The notes: a model not told the origin generated them from the letters alone. Positions 10,252-22,469 are shown, numbered from the stretch's first letter. The stretch is 64,000 nt of DNA from Petunia secreta (GCA_029990175.1 JARKIP010000065.1:25522501-25586500); one strand, 5' to 3'. Translations and numbers: made by a program.

Positions 10252-12739
10252 GTAATTCTAAAACCTAATTGAATACTCATACTTCTTCTTCAATTCAATG
10301 CCACAAATGCAAAGGGTATGGTCACTTTGCTAAAGAGTGTCCTACGAAAAGGACCGTGGTTGTTGTTGGGAATGATGCTTATGAACAAGAGAGTGAACCG
10401 GAAGGAGATAAGGGAGTAGAGGATGATGATCAAGATGATGCGGTGGAGGATGATGAGCCCCATACTTTTCTAGTTGTGAGGAGGAGTTTAGGAGCTATGA
10501 TAGTGGAGGATAGTGAGACCTTACAAAGGGAGAACCTTTTTCATGCTAGATTCCGAGTCACGGGTGTTGTATGCTCAATGATCATTGACTCGGGGAGTTG
10601 TGCTAATGTTATGAGTCAATCACTTATTACCCAATTGAAATTGCCTACCTTGAAGCACCCCAAACCTTATCGCCTACAATGGCTTAGTGAATGTGGGGAG
10701 CTAAAGGTGGTGAAGCAAGCATTGATCAAGTTCAAAATTGGTAGTTATGTGGATGAACACTTGTTCGACGTGGTGCCTATGCAAGCATGCCACCTTCTCT
10801 TTGGAAGGCCTTGGCAATTTGATCGACAAGCAGGTTATGATGGTCGTGTCAACACTTACACGATCAAACATGAAGGAAGGAAATTTGTGTTGAAGCCGTT
10901 AACTCCCAAACAAGTGAGTGATGACTACAAGCGGATGAGGGAGTTGAGAGAGGTGGCAAAGGCTAAGTCTATTGTTGAGACTAGCCCTTTGTCCAAAAGC
11001 ATGGTGGCAATCCCACCTTCTTCTACCGGTTGCATATGTGCCATGATGCAACCGGGCGAGGTCCTAAGAGGAAATAATGGCAATAAGTTTCTCCTATGCC
11101 TAGTGCACAAAGGTATGATCCTTACTTCCAATTGTGATTTATCTACTAACCTTTTGCCTAGTGTGTTTGAGAATGTCTTGAAGGATTTTAGGGACATGTT
11201 CCCGGATGAGATGCCAGATGGATTATCTCCTTTGAGGGGTATTGAGCACCAAATCGACTTTGTCCCGAGATCTCAAATCCCAAACAAGCCAGCTTATAGG
11301 AGCAATCCGGAGAATACAAGATAATTGCAAAGGCAAGTTGATGAATTGCTCACTAAGGGCTTGCTGAGGGAGAGCTTGAGTCCTTGTGCCGTACCCGTGA
11401 TCCTTGTTCCCAAAAAGAATGGCACTTGGAGGATGTGTGTTGATTGTTGGGCCGTGAACAAAATAATGGTAAAGTACCGTCATCCCATTCCCCGACTTGA
11501 TGATATGCTAGATGAATTAAGTGTTCATGTGTGTTTAGAAAAATAGACGTTAGGTTTGGCTACCATCAAATCCGGATGAAACCCGGTGATGAATGGAAAA
11601 CCGCATTCAAGACCAAGTTTGGTCTCTATGAATGGTTTGTGATGCCCTTTGGGCTCTCCAATGCACCTAGCACTTTCATGAGGCTAATGAACCATGTTCT
11701 AAAGCCATTCATCAACAAGTTTGTGGTCGTCTACTTTGACGATATATTGATCTATAGTAAATCAATAGACGACCATGTTGATCACCTTAGCCAAGTGCTT
11801 GAAAAGTTGAGAGCCGAAAAGCTCTATGCTAATTTTAAAAAGTGTGCCTTTGGTGTTGAGAAGGTAGTCTTCCTTGGGTTTGTTGTGAGTGCCCAAGGAG
11901 TGGAGGTGGATGAGTCTAAGGTAGAGGCCATACGTGATTGGCCTACTCCTACTACCGTGACTCAAGTGAGGAGCTTTCATGGTCTTGCTAGTTTTTATAG
12001 ACGATTTGTGAAAGACTTTAGCTCCATTGCCGCTCCACTCACCGAATTGGTGAAGAAGGACCAACCGTTTGTTTGGGGAGAGCCTCAAGAGAAGGCCTTC
12101 CAAGAATTGAAAAGTAGGTTGAGTACCGTCCCTCTATTGCAATTGCCCAACTTTGGAAAGGCATTTGAGGTTGAATGTGATGCCTTGGGGGTGGGAATTG
12201 GTGGTGTTTTAATGCAAGATGGCAAACCCATAGCCTACTTTAGTGAGAAATTGAAAGGGGCTTCCTTGAATTACTCTACGTATGACAAGGAGTTGTATGC
12301 CCTCGTGAGAGCTCTTGCTCATTGGCAACACTACCTTTGGCCTAGGGAGTTTGTAATCAAGAGTGACCATGAGTCACTCAAACACCTTAGAGGCCAAGAG
12401 AAGCTAAACAAGAGGCATGCCAAGTGGGTTGAGTTCATTGAGTCTTTTCCCTATGTTATCCAATACAAGAAAGGGAAAGACAATGTTGTGGCGGATGCAC
12501 TTTCTAGAAAGTTTGCTCTAGCCACCACTCTCACCTCTAAGCTCATAGGTTTTGAGAGCATTAAGATGATGTATGCTCATGACCCGAAGCTAAAAAGCAT
12601 CCATAAAGCTCTAGAAAAAGGGGAGAGAGTTGAGAAATACCAATGGATTAATGGCTATATCTTCAAAAATGGTAGAGTGTGCATACCCGAGTCCTCATGG
12701 AGGGAATTGCTTGTGCAAGAGGCACATTGTGGAGGGCTC
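10252..12739 (+). pseudogene. Element A pol, first part (zinc knuckle, protease, RT, RNase H)
   Basis: Reading starts at the gag zinc knuckle near 10300. The aspartic protease motif (IIDSGSCANVMSQSL) is near 10580 and its hydrophobic LLFGRPW near 10795. A stop at 11322-11324 interrupts the RT N-terminus (GAA to TAA, judged against element B). RT continues (VPVILVPKKNGTWRMCVDC near 11390) with Trp where B has Arg (CVDCW/CVDCR). A frameshift near 11530 precedes KIDVRFGYHQIRMKPGDEWK. The RT active site YFDDILIYS is near 11733. RNase H (VECDALGVGIGGVLMQ) runs 12170-12500. The frame stops at the insertion of B, just inside the integrase zinc-binding domain (QEAHCGGL). Confidence 0.9.
12735..12739. 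repeat. Target site duplication of element B, left copy
   Basis: GGCTC here equals GGCTC at 20293-20297. Joining the flanks keeps the element A sequence continuous across the integrase zinc-binding domain. Confidence 0.92.
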
Positions 12740-13487
12740 TGGTGCAATGCAAACCCGAAGGAGTTGCTTTGCACGAACGCGGAAGATAAACAACAAAAGA
12801 TAAAAGATAGAAGCAAGAAAAAACTTGCTTCTTTCGAAAGAACAGTGAGGAACCTGTCTCAAAGCTCGATCGAAAGGGATACAAGAATCACCCTAACTAT
12901 GCAACAATCCTCAAGAGAACATGCCTCTTGCAAACTGAATGATCAAAGAGGAATGTTCAATCGAATTAACCGAAAGCCACAAGTCCATAAAGCCCTCACA
13001 GGGTTTTGCTCACGACGGAGACAAGAAATGTGCTCGGCACTTTCATTAATAAATCAATGTTCAAAAACTAGATGTCCTTACAATAAAAGGGAACAAGGTT
13101 TATATAGGAAACACTAAGGGTAAACTAGTAAAAGGGTCACAGGCGACCAATAGAAATAAGCCACGCAGGGCTGAATTAAATTGTGTTCGGCAGACTTTGA
13201 CTTCGGTAAGCCTTGGCTTCGGTTCTCGATTGTCTGCTCGAACACACTTGTTGCCTTCGGACGCTCAATTGTCTTCGAGCTCATTGTCCTCGGTCACTTT
13301 GCCTTCGGGCTCAAATCTGAAGATAATGCCTTCGATTCTTGAGCTCGGCCACTCAGCTTCGGAGCAATTGTTTTCCTTCGGCCAGGCTAAGTGAACGTGC
13401 ACATCGTGTAGCAGCTTGGCTTGGCTCCTCATCATCGGTCTCCTCGGTGGATCGATCACTTGATCAGCACGTGGTCGGGCTACATCA
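12740..13487 (-). repeat. 3' LTR of element B
   Basis: 748 bp, TGGTGCAATG...CTACATCA on the + strand, the same length as 19545-20292. The end of the polyprotein frame (13265-13487) lies inside it. A TATATAAA-type box is seen on the minus strand near 13100. Confidence 0.93.
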
Positions 13488-16400
13488 TCCTCCCCTTCTT
13501 GAGAAGATTTCGTCCTCGAAATCAAGCCCTCCTCGTCTTCCGAAGTTGGACCTACAACACAAGGAACTAAGTCAGCAACATTAAAGGTGTTGGACACGTT
13601 ATACTCACCAGGGAGGTCGATCACGTAGGCATTGTTGTTGATCTTGGTCAACACTTGAAATGGACCATCCCCTCGAGGAGCCAACTTTCCTTTCCTTTGG
13701 TTCGGGAAGCGTTCCTTTCGGAAGTGAACCCAAACCCAATCTCCCTTCTTTAATTCCAACTTTTTACGCCCCTTGTTTTTCTTTAAGGCAACCTTTGCAT
13801 AGGCCTCCTCGAGGTTCTTCTTCACCTTTGCATGCAATTCGATCAAGGCAGCTGCTCGTCGAGTACCTTCAAAATCAAGAACAGAATATCGAGGCAATGG
13901 GGTTAAATCAAGTGGAATCAAAGGATTAAAGCCATACACACATTCAAACGGGGTCATGTTGATCATTCGATGCACCGTTCGATTGTATGCAAACTCCATC
14001 ATGGGCAAACGATCAGCCCAGTTTCCAACCTTCCCTTTGGTCATTGCCCGAAGCAAAGATCCCAAGGTTCGGTTAACTACCTCGGTCTGTCCATCAGTCT
14101 GAGGATGGTGAGACGTCGAGAATAGTAGCTTAGTGCCGAGGGCACCCCACAAACACTTCCAAAAATGACTCAAGAACTTCGAGTCTCGATCACTTACAAT
14201 AGTACGAGGTACACCATGCAATTTTCACACATTAGAAACAAACAATGTAGCTACATGCTGTGCATCATCACACTTTTTGCAAGGAATAAAGTGAGCTATT
14301 TTTGAAAAACGGTCAACCACAATGAAGATGCTATCATGTCCTCCCCCCGACCTCGGTAACCCCAAGACAAAATCCATGGATATATCAACCCAAGGTCGAT
14401 CAGGCATAGGCAACGGGGTGTACAAACCATGAGGGTTGGACTTCGATTTTGCTTTCTTGCAAACGAGACAAGCGTTGCAAAGCTTTTCCACATCTCGTCG
14501 CATTTTGGGCCAATGGAACTGCTCGGTCAAGATACCAAGAGTTTTATCGACACCGAAGTGTCCCATCAGTCCACCTGAGTGAGCTTCTCGAACCAAGAGC
14601 TCTCTCCACGATGACACTGGCACACAAACCCTCCCATTTTTGAAGAGGTAGCCATCATGCCACTGATATTTCTCAACCTTTCGGCCACTCAAGATTGCGT
14701 CTCGAACACATTTCAGCTTGGGATCGTCCTCGTACATCGACTTGATGCTTTCGAATCCCATGAGCCTAGAGGCGAGAGTGGTCGCTAAGGCAAATTTCCT
14801 TGATAGCGCATCGGCCACAACATTATCTTTTCCCTTTTTGTAATGAATTACATAGGGAAAGCTTTCAATAAATTCAACCCAGTTGGCATGTCTTCGATTC
14901 AATTTCTCCTGACCTCGAAGATGTTTCAAAGACTCATGATCACTCTTGATCACAAACTCTCGAGGCCACAAATAATGCTGCCAATGGGCGAGTGCTCGAA
15001 CGAGGGCATACAACTCTTTGTCATACGTAGAGTAATTCGAAGTTGCACCCTTAAGCTTTTCGCTAAAGTAAGCGATCGGCTTCGATTCTTGCATCAGCAC
15101 TCCTCCGATCCCAACTCCAGACGCATCACACTCGACTTCGAATGCTTTGCCGAAGTCAGGGAGTTGCAACAACGGGGCAGAACAAAGCCTCTGTTTCAAC
15201 TCTTGGAAAGCCCTTTCTTGGAACTCTTCCCACACAAATGGATGGTCTTTCTTCACCAGCTCGGTTAAAGGAGCTGCAACGGTGCTAAAGTCACGAACAA
15301 ACCTTCGGTAAAAGCTAGCTAAGCCATGGAAGCTACGAACTTGTGATACCGAGGTTGGAGTTGGCCAATCTTTGATGGCTTCGACTTTTGATTCGTCGAC
15401 TTCGACACCATTAGCACTGACAACAAATCCAAGAAAGACTACACGATCGACACCAAAGGCGCATTTCATGAAGTTGGCATACAACTTCTCTTCTCGAAGC
15501 TTTTCGAGCACTTGCCTTAGGTGTTCGACATGTTCATCCACGGTTCTGCTATAAACAAGTATGTCATCGAAATAAACGACAACAAACTTATTTATGAACG
15601 GTTTGAGCACATGGTTCATCAGTCGCATGAATGTGCTTGGTGCATTGGATAAGCCAAAAGGCATCACCAACCATTCATAGAGACCGAACTTGGTCTTGAA
15701 TGCGGTTTTCCACTCGTCCCCGGGTTTCATTCGGATCTGGTGGTAACCAGACCTGAGGTCTATCTTCGAAAAGCATGAAGAACCACTTAACTCATCTAGC
15801 ATGTCATCTAATCGAGGGATAGGATGACGATACTTTACCGTTATTTTGTTGACTGCTCGACAGTCAACACACATTCGCCATGTTCCATCCTTCTTCGGGA
15901 CAAGGATAACAGGAACGGCGCAAGGACTCAAGCTCTCACGAACGAGGCCCTTGTTCAGCAATTCATCAACCTGCCGTTGGAGCTCTTTGGTGTCTTCGGG
16001 ATTACACCGGTATGCAGGTTTCTTAGGGATTTGAGACCCTGGCACGAAGTCAATTTGGTGCTCGATTCCTCTCAACGGAGGTAATCCACCTGGCATTTCC
16101 TCGGGAAACATGTCCTCGAAGTCCTGCAAAACTTTACGAACAGACAAAGGCAAAGGGTTATCATTAGAAAAATCATCATTAGAGTTTAGAAAGATACCCT
16201 TGTGTACGAGGCAAATCATCATCTGACCGTGGTCGTTGCCTCGTAAGATCTCACCGGGTTGCATGATTGCACAAATTCCTTTCACTTCGGTCGGTGAGTT
16301 TGTCTCTTCGGGCCCCAATTTTGCTCCTATCGGAAGCTTAGCTTTGGCCGCTTCTTTCAATTCTTTCATTCGTTTATAGTCCTCGGTGACTTGTTTTGGA

Positions 16401-18319
16401 GACAAGGGTTTGAGTATGAAACTCTTCCCGTCGAGCTTCACAGTGTAAGTGTTGGATCTGCCATTGTGAACAGCTGTTCGGTCATACTGCCATGGTCGAC
16501 CCAATAGCAAATGACAAGCTTGCATCGGAACCACATCGAATATCATTTCATCTTGATACTCTCCGATTTTGAACTTGATCCACACTTGTTTGACAACTCT
16601 CAATTCTCCACACTCATTCAGCCATTGTAACTTGTAAGGGTGGGGATGCTTTATCGTAGGTAATCCCATTTGTGAAACCAAAGTTTGGCTCACTACATTG
16701 GCACAACTACCGGAATCAATGATCATCGAACACACCTTTCCCCTCACTCGACATCGGGCATGAAAGAGGTTTTCTCTTTGGTTGTCCTCTTCTTCAAGAG
16801 TCATGCAGCTCAAATTCCTTCGAACCACAAGAAACATTTCAGGATGATCAGCTTCGGCAGCCTCATGATTATCATCAACTTCAGCTCGATCAGTCTCCTC
16901 GATAATTTCCTCCTCGGTGTCACTCGCTTGCTCATGGACGGTTCCATCTTCGAGCAGAAGCATAACTTTGCGAGTTGGACACTCTTTTGCCATGTGACCA
17001 TAACCTCTGCATTTGTGACACTGAATATTTGAAGCACTAGGAGAGTTGAGTTGAACTTTACCTCCCACTTCTCTCGACTGGTTAACGGTCACACCTCTTT
17101 CGAAAGGTCTCTTCGAATCTCGAACAGTGTTAGCACTTGTTTGGGTTGGACTTTTCCATTCTTTTCCTCGGTTCAAAGGAGTAGAAGTAGTGACTCCTCG
17201 ATACCGGTTTGCTTTTTGTTCCTTCACCAATTTTTCAGCTTCGGTAGCAGCATCAAACAAATCTTCCAACGTGTGGTACACGTGGAGTCTCAACTGAGAT
17301 GACACATCATTGGCCAAGCCATTCTTAAACCGGATAATGGCTTGCTCCTCGTCTTCGGTCAGATCAAGATTCAATCGAACCTTTTCAAATTCTTCGTGGT
17401 ACTCTAGAACTGACTTGGACCCTTGTTTCAGCTCATACAACTTTTGCATTTGAGTTTGCCTGTACTTGGCACTCAAATACTTAGCATCCATTGCTCTTCT
17501 TAATTGCGGCCAAGTATTGACTTCGGGATAGTCATTCCTTCGTCTATGTCTCTTGTCAGATTCCCACCACGTTGATGCATAAGCTTCGAACGAAGCAATG
17601 GCATGGGCAGCTTTTCTCTCATCGGTCATCTCATTGGTTTCAAAGATGCGCTCCATTTTAAGCTTCCATTCAAGATACTCATCGGGATCACTAGTTCCTT
17701 TAAAGGGTGGAATAGTGATCTTGACACTGTTCAAATTTGAGTCTCGAACAGCTCTAGCCTGTTCGGGAAACTCATCTTCTCGATCATTAGTCTCACGCTC
17801 AATATTTCTTCCAACATTTGCGCCTCGGCCTCGACCTCGGAAATTTCCACGACCTCGGTGAGCTTGCCTTCGTTGAGCGAATGGCAGCGCACGCTCATAT
17901 TCGTCCTCGGGAAATTCCTCTTCATCAACCTCTTCGGCAACAGCTCCAAGATCTCTTTGGGCCTTTGGAGGTGGCATTCTTTCTCCTCGGGGAATGCCCA
18001 AGTTTTGATAAGCAGCTTGGGGATTGCCCAAGTTTTGATAAGCAGCTTGGGGATTGCCCAAGTTAAGTTCTCTTCGAATTGCTTCACTTGTCAACTGATG
18101 TTGTCGTACAAGCTCAGCATACAGCTCAGGTTTCATCGGAGTGGATTTGCTCGTTCCAACGCCGGACCCATTCATGGCCACGGACGCGCTTCCCTGCTCG
18201 AGGAGAGTCACTCGAGCAGTCACTCCTCTTAATTCGGCACTGACGCCTTGTATCGCAGCCATGAGATCGGCTAACGATACCTCGGGCTTCTCAATGCCTT
18301 TGCCATCATTTCCAGCCAT
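13265..18319 (-). pseudogene. Element B gag-pol polyprotein, one nonsense codon
   Basis: I take the ATG at 18319 (MAGNDGKG). The frame is open to 13265 except for TGA at 14225-14227, giving about 1,684 codons. Order: gag with a 10-residue tandem repeat (LGNPQAAYQN, residues near 90-110), gag domain (ASTWWES, EEQAIIRFKNGL), zinc knuckle (CHKCRGYGHMAKEC, about 431-445), protease (IIDSGSCANVV, about 533), RT active site YFDDILVYS (about 915), RNase H (ECDASGVGIGGVL, about 1063), integrase zinc domain (about 1245-1290), and the catalytic triad (Asp of DISMDF near 1313, Asp of VSDRDSKF near 1378, Glu of GQTEVVNRTL near 1413). The stop falls between the first two catalytic residues, so integrase is cut. 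The tail SRTKSSQEGEDD and RSQAKL run into the LTR. Single-frame gag-pol is usual for chromoviruses. Confidence 0.93.
13488..13500 (-). promoter_or_regulatory. Polypurine tract of element B
   Basis: The minus strand reads AAGAAGGGGAGGA directly before the 3' LTR. It is the plus-strand primer site of reverse transcription and is identical to the tract of element A at 21366-21378. It lies within coding sequence (SSQEGEDD). Confidence 0.85.
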
Positions 18320-19525
18320 GGTACCTGCACAAGTCAAAGATCAAACAAATGTTAGGGTTAGAAATCACCTTACACACTCCCTCACCTTTGATGGGTGGCA
18401 CTCGGGTCCACTCAATTTATGGGTTCGATTTTTGATCACTCAAGGACTTGTTAACAGTGGCTCGTCTGATTGATCGGTCCTCTAAGATCCTTCAAGTTCG
18501 ACAATAGTCACTGCCTCTTCGGGAAGAGTGAAGTGATGTTCGACTCGATGGAACGGACGCTTTTAACTGAGCTCGGGGAGTCAAAAGAATTTCTACGAAA
18601 GTTTGGACTTCGGTCACCCCTTCGCACGAATTCCTATCAGCTTAAAAAGAGTTAGTACGACCTCGAGTAGGACAATTACTCAAAAGATCCACCAACTAGA
18701 ATTTGACACGAAAGAAAGTGAAAACCTAGGAGAATCTACCCTTTGATTCCCTTTTGGAATCTTTTTCGATCACACCCACTCCTATCCGTACAAGAGTGGT
18801 CCCTCCTTGGTACGGATAGGGTTTTACCTTATCCACTTTCCTTTTTCAGCCGACAATTTTCACCTGGGGTTTTGATGTTAAAATTTTTAACCCCTTTCTT
18901 CTTCAATGGAACAGTGACCTTGCTCCGGCGTACGGACTCAACAACTTCGGTTCAATGACCACGAAATTCAACAGATCTGGGTTGCTTTATCGACTCCGGT
19001 TTCAACAGCATCAGAGGAATTCAGTTCAAGTTCTTCGAGCTAAGAACCAGCTCGTTCGAGTCGTACACTGTTACGATTTTGTAACAAGTTTCCGGTGTAC
19101 GGACTACGATTTAAACTCAGAACTTCGAATTTTAAGCAACAAACAAACCCAAATCACTCAAGAACCACCAATCTTCATCGGTTTCTTCCAAACACAGTGG
19201 GGTTCGAGTTTTCAGTCACCATTAAAGCTCTAAACAGTCCAAAAATTCACCAAGAAACCCTAGTCACGAAATTGGTACGTCGGGCACTTGTTGGATTCGG
19301 AACTCGATGGTGAACAAGAATTCAATGGTTGTTTTCCCAAACAACCAACAATCAAACACAATTTTTTGAATTTTCTTTTTATCACTTTTTTTTTTTTTTT
19401 TTGTAAAATAGCAACACCAACAGTAACAAAACCAAATCAAGAACACGAAACGGAAAACAAAGACACAAACGCACGAAAATAAAGATAACGTGAACAGGAT
19501 TTGGGGTCGTAGAAACAAGCCCAAA
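18320..19525 (-). other. Untranslated leader of element B
   Basis: 1.2 kb without a convincing frame, and a run of Ts at 19386-19402. It ends in TTGTGCAGGTACC just before the gag ATG, a possible splice acceptor shared with elements A and D. Confidence 0.6.
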
Positions 19526-19542
19526 CCGTGCTCTGATACCAA
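19526..19542 (-). promoter_or_regulatory. Primer-binding site of element B
   Basis: The minus strand reads TTGGTATCAGAGCACGG, two bases inside the 5' LTR. TGGTATCAGAGC is the standard initiator tRNA-Met site. Confidence 0.88.
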
Positions 19543-19544
19543 GA

Positions 19545-20292
19545 TGGTGCAATGCAAACCCGAAGGAGTTGCTTAGCACGAACGCGGAAGATAAACAACA
19601 AAAGATAAAAGATAGAAGCAAGATAAAACTATCTTCTTTCGAAAGAACAGTGAGGAACCTGTCTCAAAGCTCGATCGAAAGGGATACAAGAATCACCCTA
19701 ACTATGCAACAATCCTCAAGAGAACATGCCTCTTGCAAACTGAATGATCAAAGAGGAATGTTCAATCGGATTAACCGAAAGCCACAAGTCCATAAAGCCC
19801 TCACAGGGTTTTGCTCACGACGGAGACAAGAAATGTGCTCGGCACTTTCATTAATAAATCAATGTTCAAAAACTAGCTGTCCTTACAATAAAAGGGAACA
19901 AGGTTTATATAGGAAACACTAAGGGTAAACTAGTAAAAGGGTCACAGGCGACCAATAGAAATAAGCCACGCAGGGCTGAATTAAATTGTGTTCGGCAGAC
20001 TTTGACTTTGGTAAGCCTTGGCTTCGGTTCTCGATTGTCTGCTCGAACACACTTGTTGCCTTCGGATGCTCAATTGTCTTCGAGCTCATTGTCCTCGGTC
20101 ACTTTGCCTTCGGGCTCAAATCTGAAGATAATGCCTTCGATTCTTGAGCTCGGCCACTCAGCTTCGGAGCAATTGTTTTCCTTCGGCCAGGCTAAGTGAA
20201 CGTGCACATCGTGCAGCAGCTTGGCTTGGCTCCTCGTCATCGGTCTCCTCGGTGGATCGATCACTTGATCAGCACGTGGTCGGGCTGCATCA
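19545..20292 (-). repeat. 5' LTR of element B
   Basis: 748 bp, nearly identical to 12740-13487, lying next to the primer-binding site. It ends CATCA on the + strand and is followed by the GGCTC target duplication. Confidence 0.93.
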
Positions 20293-21598
20293 GGCTCATG
20301 GGTCACTTTGGCACAAGAAAGACTTTGGCTATTCTTAAAGAATAATTTCATTGGCCAAAGATGGGGGTGCATGTTGAAAAGTTTTGCAACAATTGCCTTG
20401 AGTGCAAGCGTGCTAAATACAAAGCACACCCCCATGGGTTGTATACCCCTCTTCCCGTACCTACTAGTCCATGGTTGGATATCTCAATGGACTTTGTTAT
20501 AGGATTACCAAGGACTAGGGGGGCCATGATAGCATTTATGTTGTTGTGGTTAGGATCTCCAAAATGGCTCACTTCATTCCATGTAAAAAATGTGATGATG
20601 CACAACATGTTGCTACTTTGTTTATTGATAATGTTTTGAAGTTGCATGGTGTGCCTCAAACCATAGTAAGTGATAGGGACACCAAGTTCCTAAGCCATTT
20701 TTGGAGGAGTTTATGGGGTGCTTTAGGCACCAAGCTTTTGTTCTCTACGTCCCACCACCCACAAATGGATGGGAAAACCGAGGTGGTAAACCGAACTTTG
20801 GGTGCTCTTCTTAGAGCCATGACCCGAGGTAAGGCCGGGACTTGGATTGATCGATTGCCTCTTATGGAGTTTGCCTATAATCATACATTGCATAGCATGA
20901 TTGGCATGACTCCCTTTGAGTGCGTTTATGGTTTTAACCCCTTGATTCCCCTTGATCAAACCCCTTTGCCAAGGGAAATGGTTGTTAATTTTGAAGGAAA
21001 AGCTAGAGCCAAGGCTTTGATGGAGCTACATGCTAAGGCAAAGAAGAATTTGGAGGAAGGTTATGCAAAGGTAGCCTCCAAGAAAAACAAGGGACGCAAG
21101 AAGGTGGAACTCAAGAAGGGTGACTATGTGTGGGTACACTTCCCGAAAGAAAGGTTTCCAAACCTTAGGAAAGGGAACTTGGCACCCCGTGGAGATGGCC
21201 CATTCCAAGTGCTTTCCAAGATAAACAACAACGCCTATGTGGTCGACTTGCCAAGTGAGTATCAAGTTTCTAATACATTTAATGTTTGTGACTTGGTTCC
21301 TTTGGATGTAGGTGATGAAGAGGTCGTGAATGATGATGCTTCAATTTCGAGGACGAAATCCTCTCAAGAAGGGGAGGATGATAAGACCCAAGCCCCCACA
21401 AGACCCTTCACACGGAGCCAAGCTAAGGAGATCCAAGGAGTACACCTACACATGGTGAGGAAGGGCCGAAAAGAACGAAGCGATTGGAAGCCGTTCCGAG
21501 TGCTCAAAGCGCAAGGGGAGCAGCCCAGTGCACCAGGCGCTCCGCCTGAGGAAGCCTTTGCTGAGGCGCTCCACCCCAACTCTGGGCGCCCCGCCTAG
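20293..21598 (+). pseudogene. Element A pol, second part (integrase and LTR-encoded tail)
   Basis: This continues the frame broken by B: zinc-binding domain (MGHFGTRKTL, then CNNCLECKRAK near 20390), first catalytic Asp in LDISMDFVIGLP (near 20475), a frameshift near 20525, then 20546-21598 open. The second Asp is in VSDRDTKF (near 20668) and the Glu in DGKTEVVNRTLG (near 20775). The C-terminal part (KKGDYVWVHF, DGPFQVLSKINNNAYVVDLP) is the GPY/F-type region. SRTKSSQEGEDD is encoded by the polypurine tract, and the frame runs 220 bp into the LTR with RPFTRSQAKE before stopping at 21598. A stop within the zinc domain near 20340 adds a further defect. Confidence 0.9.
21366..21378 (+). promoter_or_regulatory. 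Polypurine tract of element A
   Basis: AAGAAGGGGAGGA immediately precedes the 3' LTR and has the same sequence as in element B. Confidence 0.85.
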
Positions 21599-22071
21599 GC
21601 CACCCCACTGCCCAAAAGGCTCGGCGCTCCGCCCGAATAGCTGAAGCACGTGAATTTGCTTAGTGTTATGTCTATTTTGACCCTACGTGGTCTTTTATTC
21701 CTAAGCCTAAGTGTGGGTATTTTAGACCTTTCAATAGGTGCCTAAAAATACCTATAAATACCTAGATAGCTAGTTTATTTCATTAGCTTATTTTGATGAT
21801 TAAATAAAGCTTTGTGTTGAGAGTTGAAATCTTCTATTGAATGAAAACCTTGATGGGACTTGTTCTTCTTCTAGTGGATCTAGATGATTTTCAATCCCCC
21901 CAGACCATTCTACTTGCGTGCTCACGTTAGCTCGAGGGTAGTTGCCTAGCGTAGGTGTTCTTGACCTTCTTTCGGGGTGTAACGGAATGGGTTCTCCGTT
22001 GCTACTTGAGATTTGTGATTGGGTTACGTCTCATTCCTATCTTTTACTTATTCCGCGTTTGATTCTTTTCA
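21379..22071 (+). repeat. 3' LTR of element A
   Basis: 693 bp, TGATAAGACCC...CTTTTCA. It matches 6975-7686 with about 40 substitutions and lacks about 20 bp of the GC-rich island. A TATA-like CCTATAAATACC lies near 21749. Confidence 0.9.
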
Positions 22072-22440
22072 ATAATCTATAGTTGCTATTTATTGATTAA
22101 TTATTTTAAAAATGGCTATTTATATCAATTTCCTAAACAAATCACGTTTTCCAGGTGTAATTTAAAAAATATGATACGGAAAACAATGGTTTGCCGTAAT
22201 GCCCTAAAAAATAGTTGTTTTGCAAAACAACCCTCCATTAATTTGATGAAACTTATTATGGACGAAAATACCCCTCACAACTAATAAAAAGATCCACACT
22301 ATCCTCCCCTTCCTTTTCTCCATTCAAACAATCTCTAAACCCTAAAAACCTACAACTTTTACAGATTCCTCCATTGAAACGAAGATTCAAGGTTAGGTTC
22401 CTTCAAATTCCTATTGTCTTACATTTATTTGGATAACCTT
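22072..22440. other. AT-rich flank of element A, no gene
   Basis: Contains a GTTGTTTTGCAAAACAAC palindrome near 22213 and a motif (TGGTTTGCC near 22186) that also occurs near 5645. It may be the left end of the repeat-bearing element that follows. Confidence 0.35.
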
Positions 22441-22469
22441 GTAGAAAATCTATGAAAATAGCTATCTTA

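Larger units (their letters stand above)
12740..20292 (-). mobile_element. Element B: near-complete CRM-like Ty3/gypsy element nested in A
   Basis: 7,553 bp with two 748-bp LTRs, a tRNA-Met primer site, a 1.2-kb leader, one gag-pol frame, a polypurine tract and a 5-bp target duplication. The LTRs differ at about 11 positions (hand count), roughly 98.5% identity. On the element strand the LTR reads TGATGTAGCC...GCACCA. RT, RNase H and integrase are of the CRM clade type. The only break seen in the polyprotein is one TGA at 14225-14227. Confidence 0.95.
6975..22071 (+). mobile_element. Element A: CRM-like Ty3/gypsy chromovirus, split by element B
   Basis: LTRs at 6975-7686 and 21379-22071 flank a tRNA-Met primer-binding site, gag, pol and a polypurine tract. 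Flanking pentamers ATATT (6970-6974) and ATAAT (22072-22076) differ at one base, so the target duplication is approximate. RT, RNase H and integrase resemble the CRM (centromeric retrotransposon) clade: KFVVVYFDDILIYS, ELYALVRAL, and a tail in SRTKSSQEGEDD. Element B sits in the RNase H-integrase linker. LTRs differ by roughly 40 substitutions plus a 20-bp indel (hand count), so A is clearly older than B. Several stops and frameshifts make A defective even without B. Confidence 0.9.

Noticed and set aside
13197..13584. Open frames on the + strand of the element B LTR
   Set aside because: They are shadows of the minus-strand polyprotein end, and the same frames recur in the other LTR.
15824..16084. 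Open frames antisense to element B RT
   Set aside because: Mirror frames of conserved RT and protease codons, with no start context, promoter or homology.
20546..21598. A free-standing integrase gene
   Set aside because: It is the second half of element A pol, cut off by the insertion of B and a frameshift.
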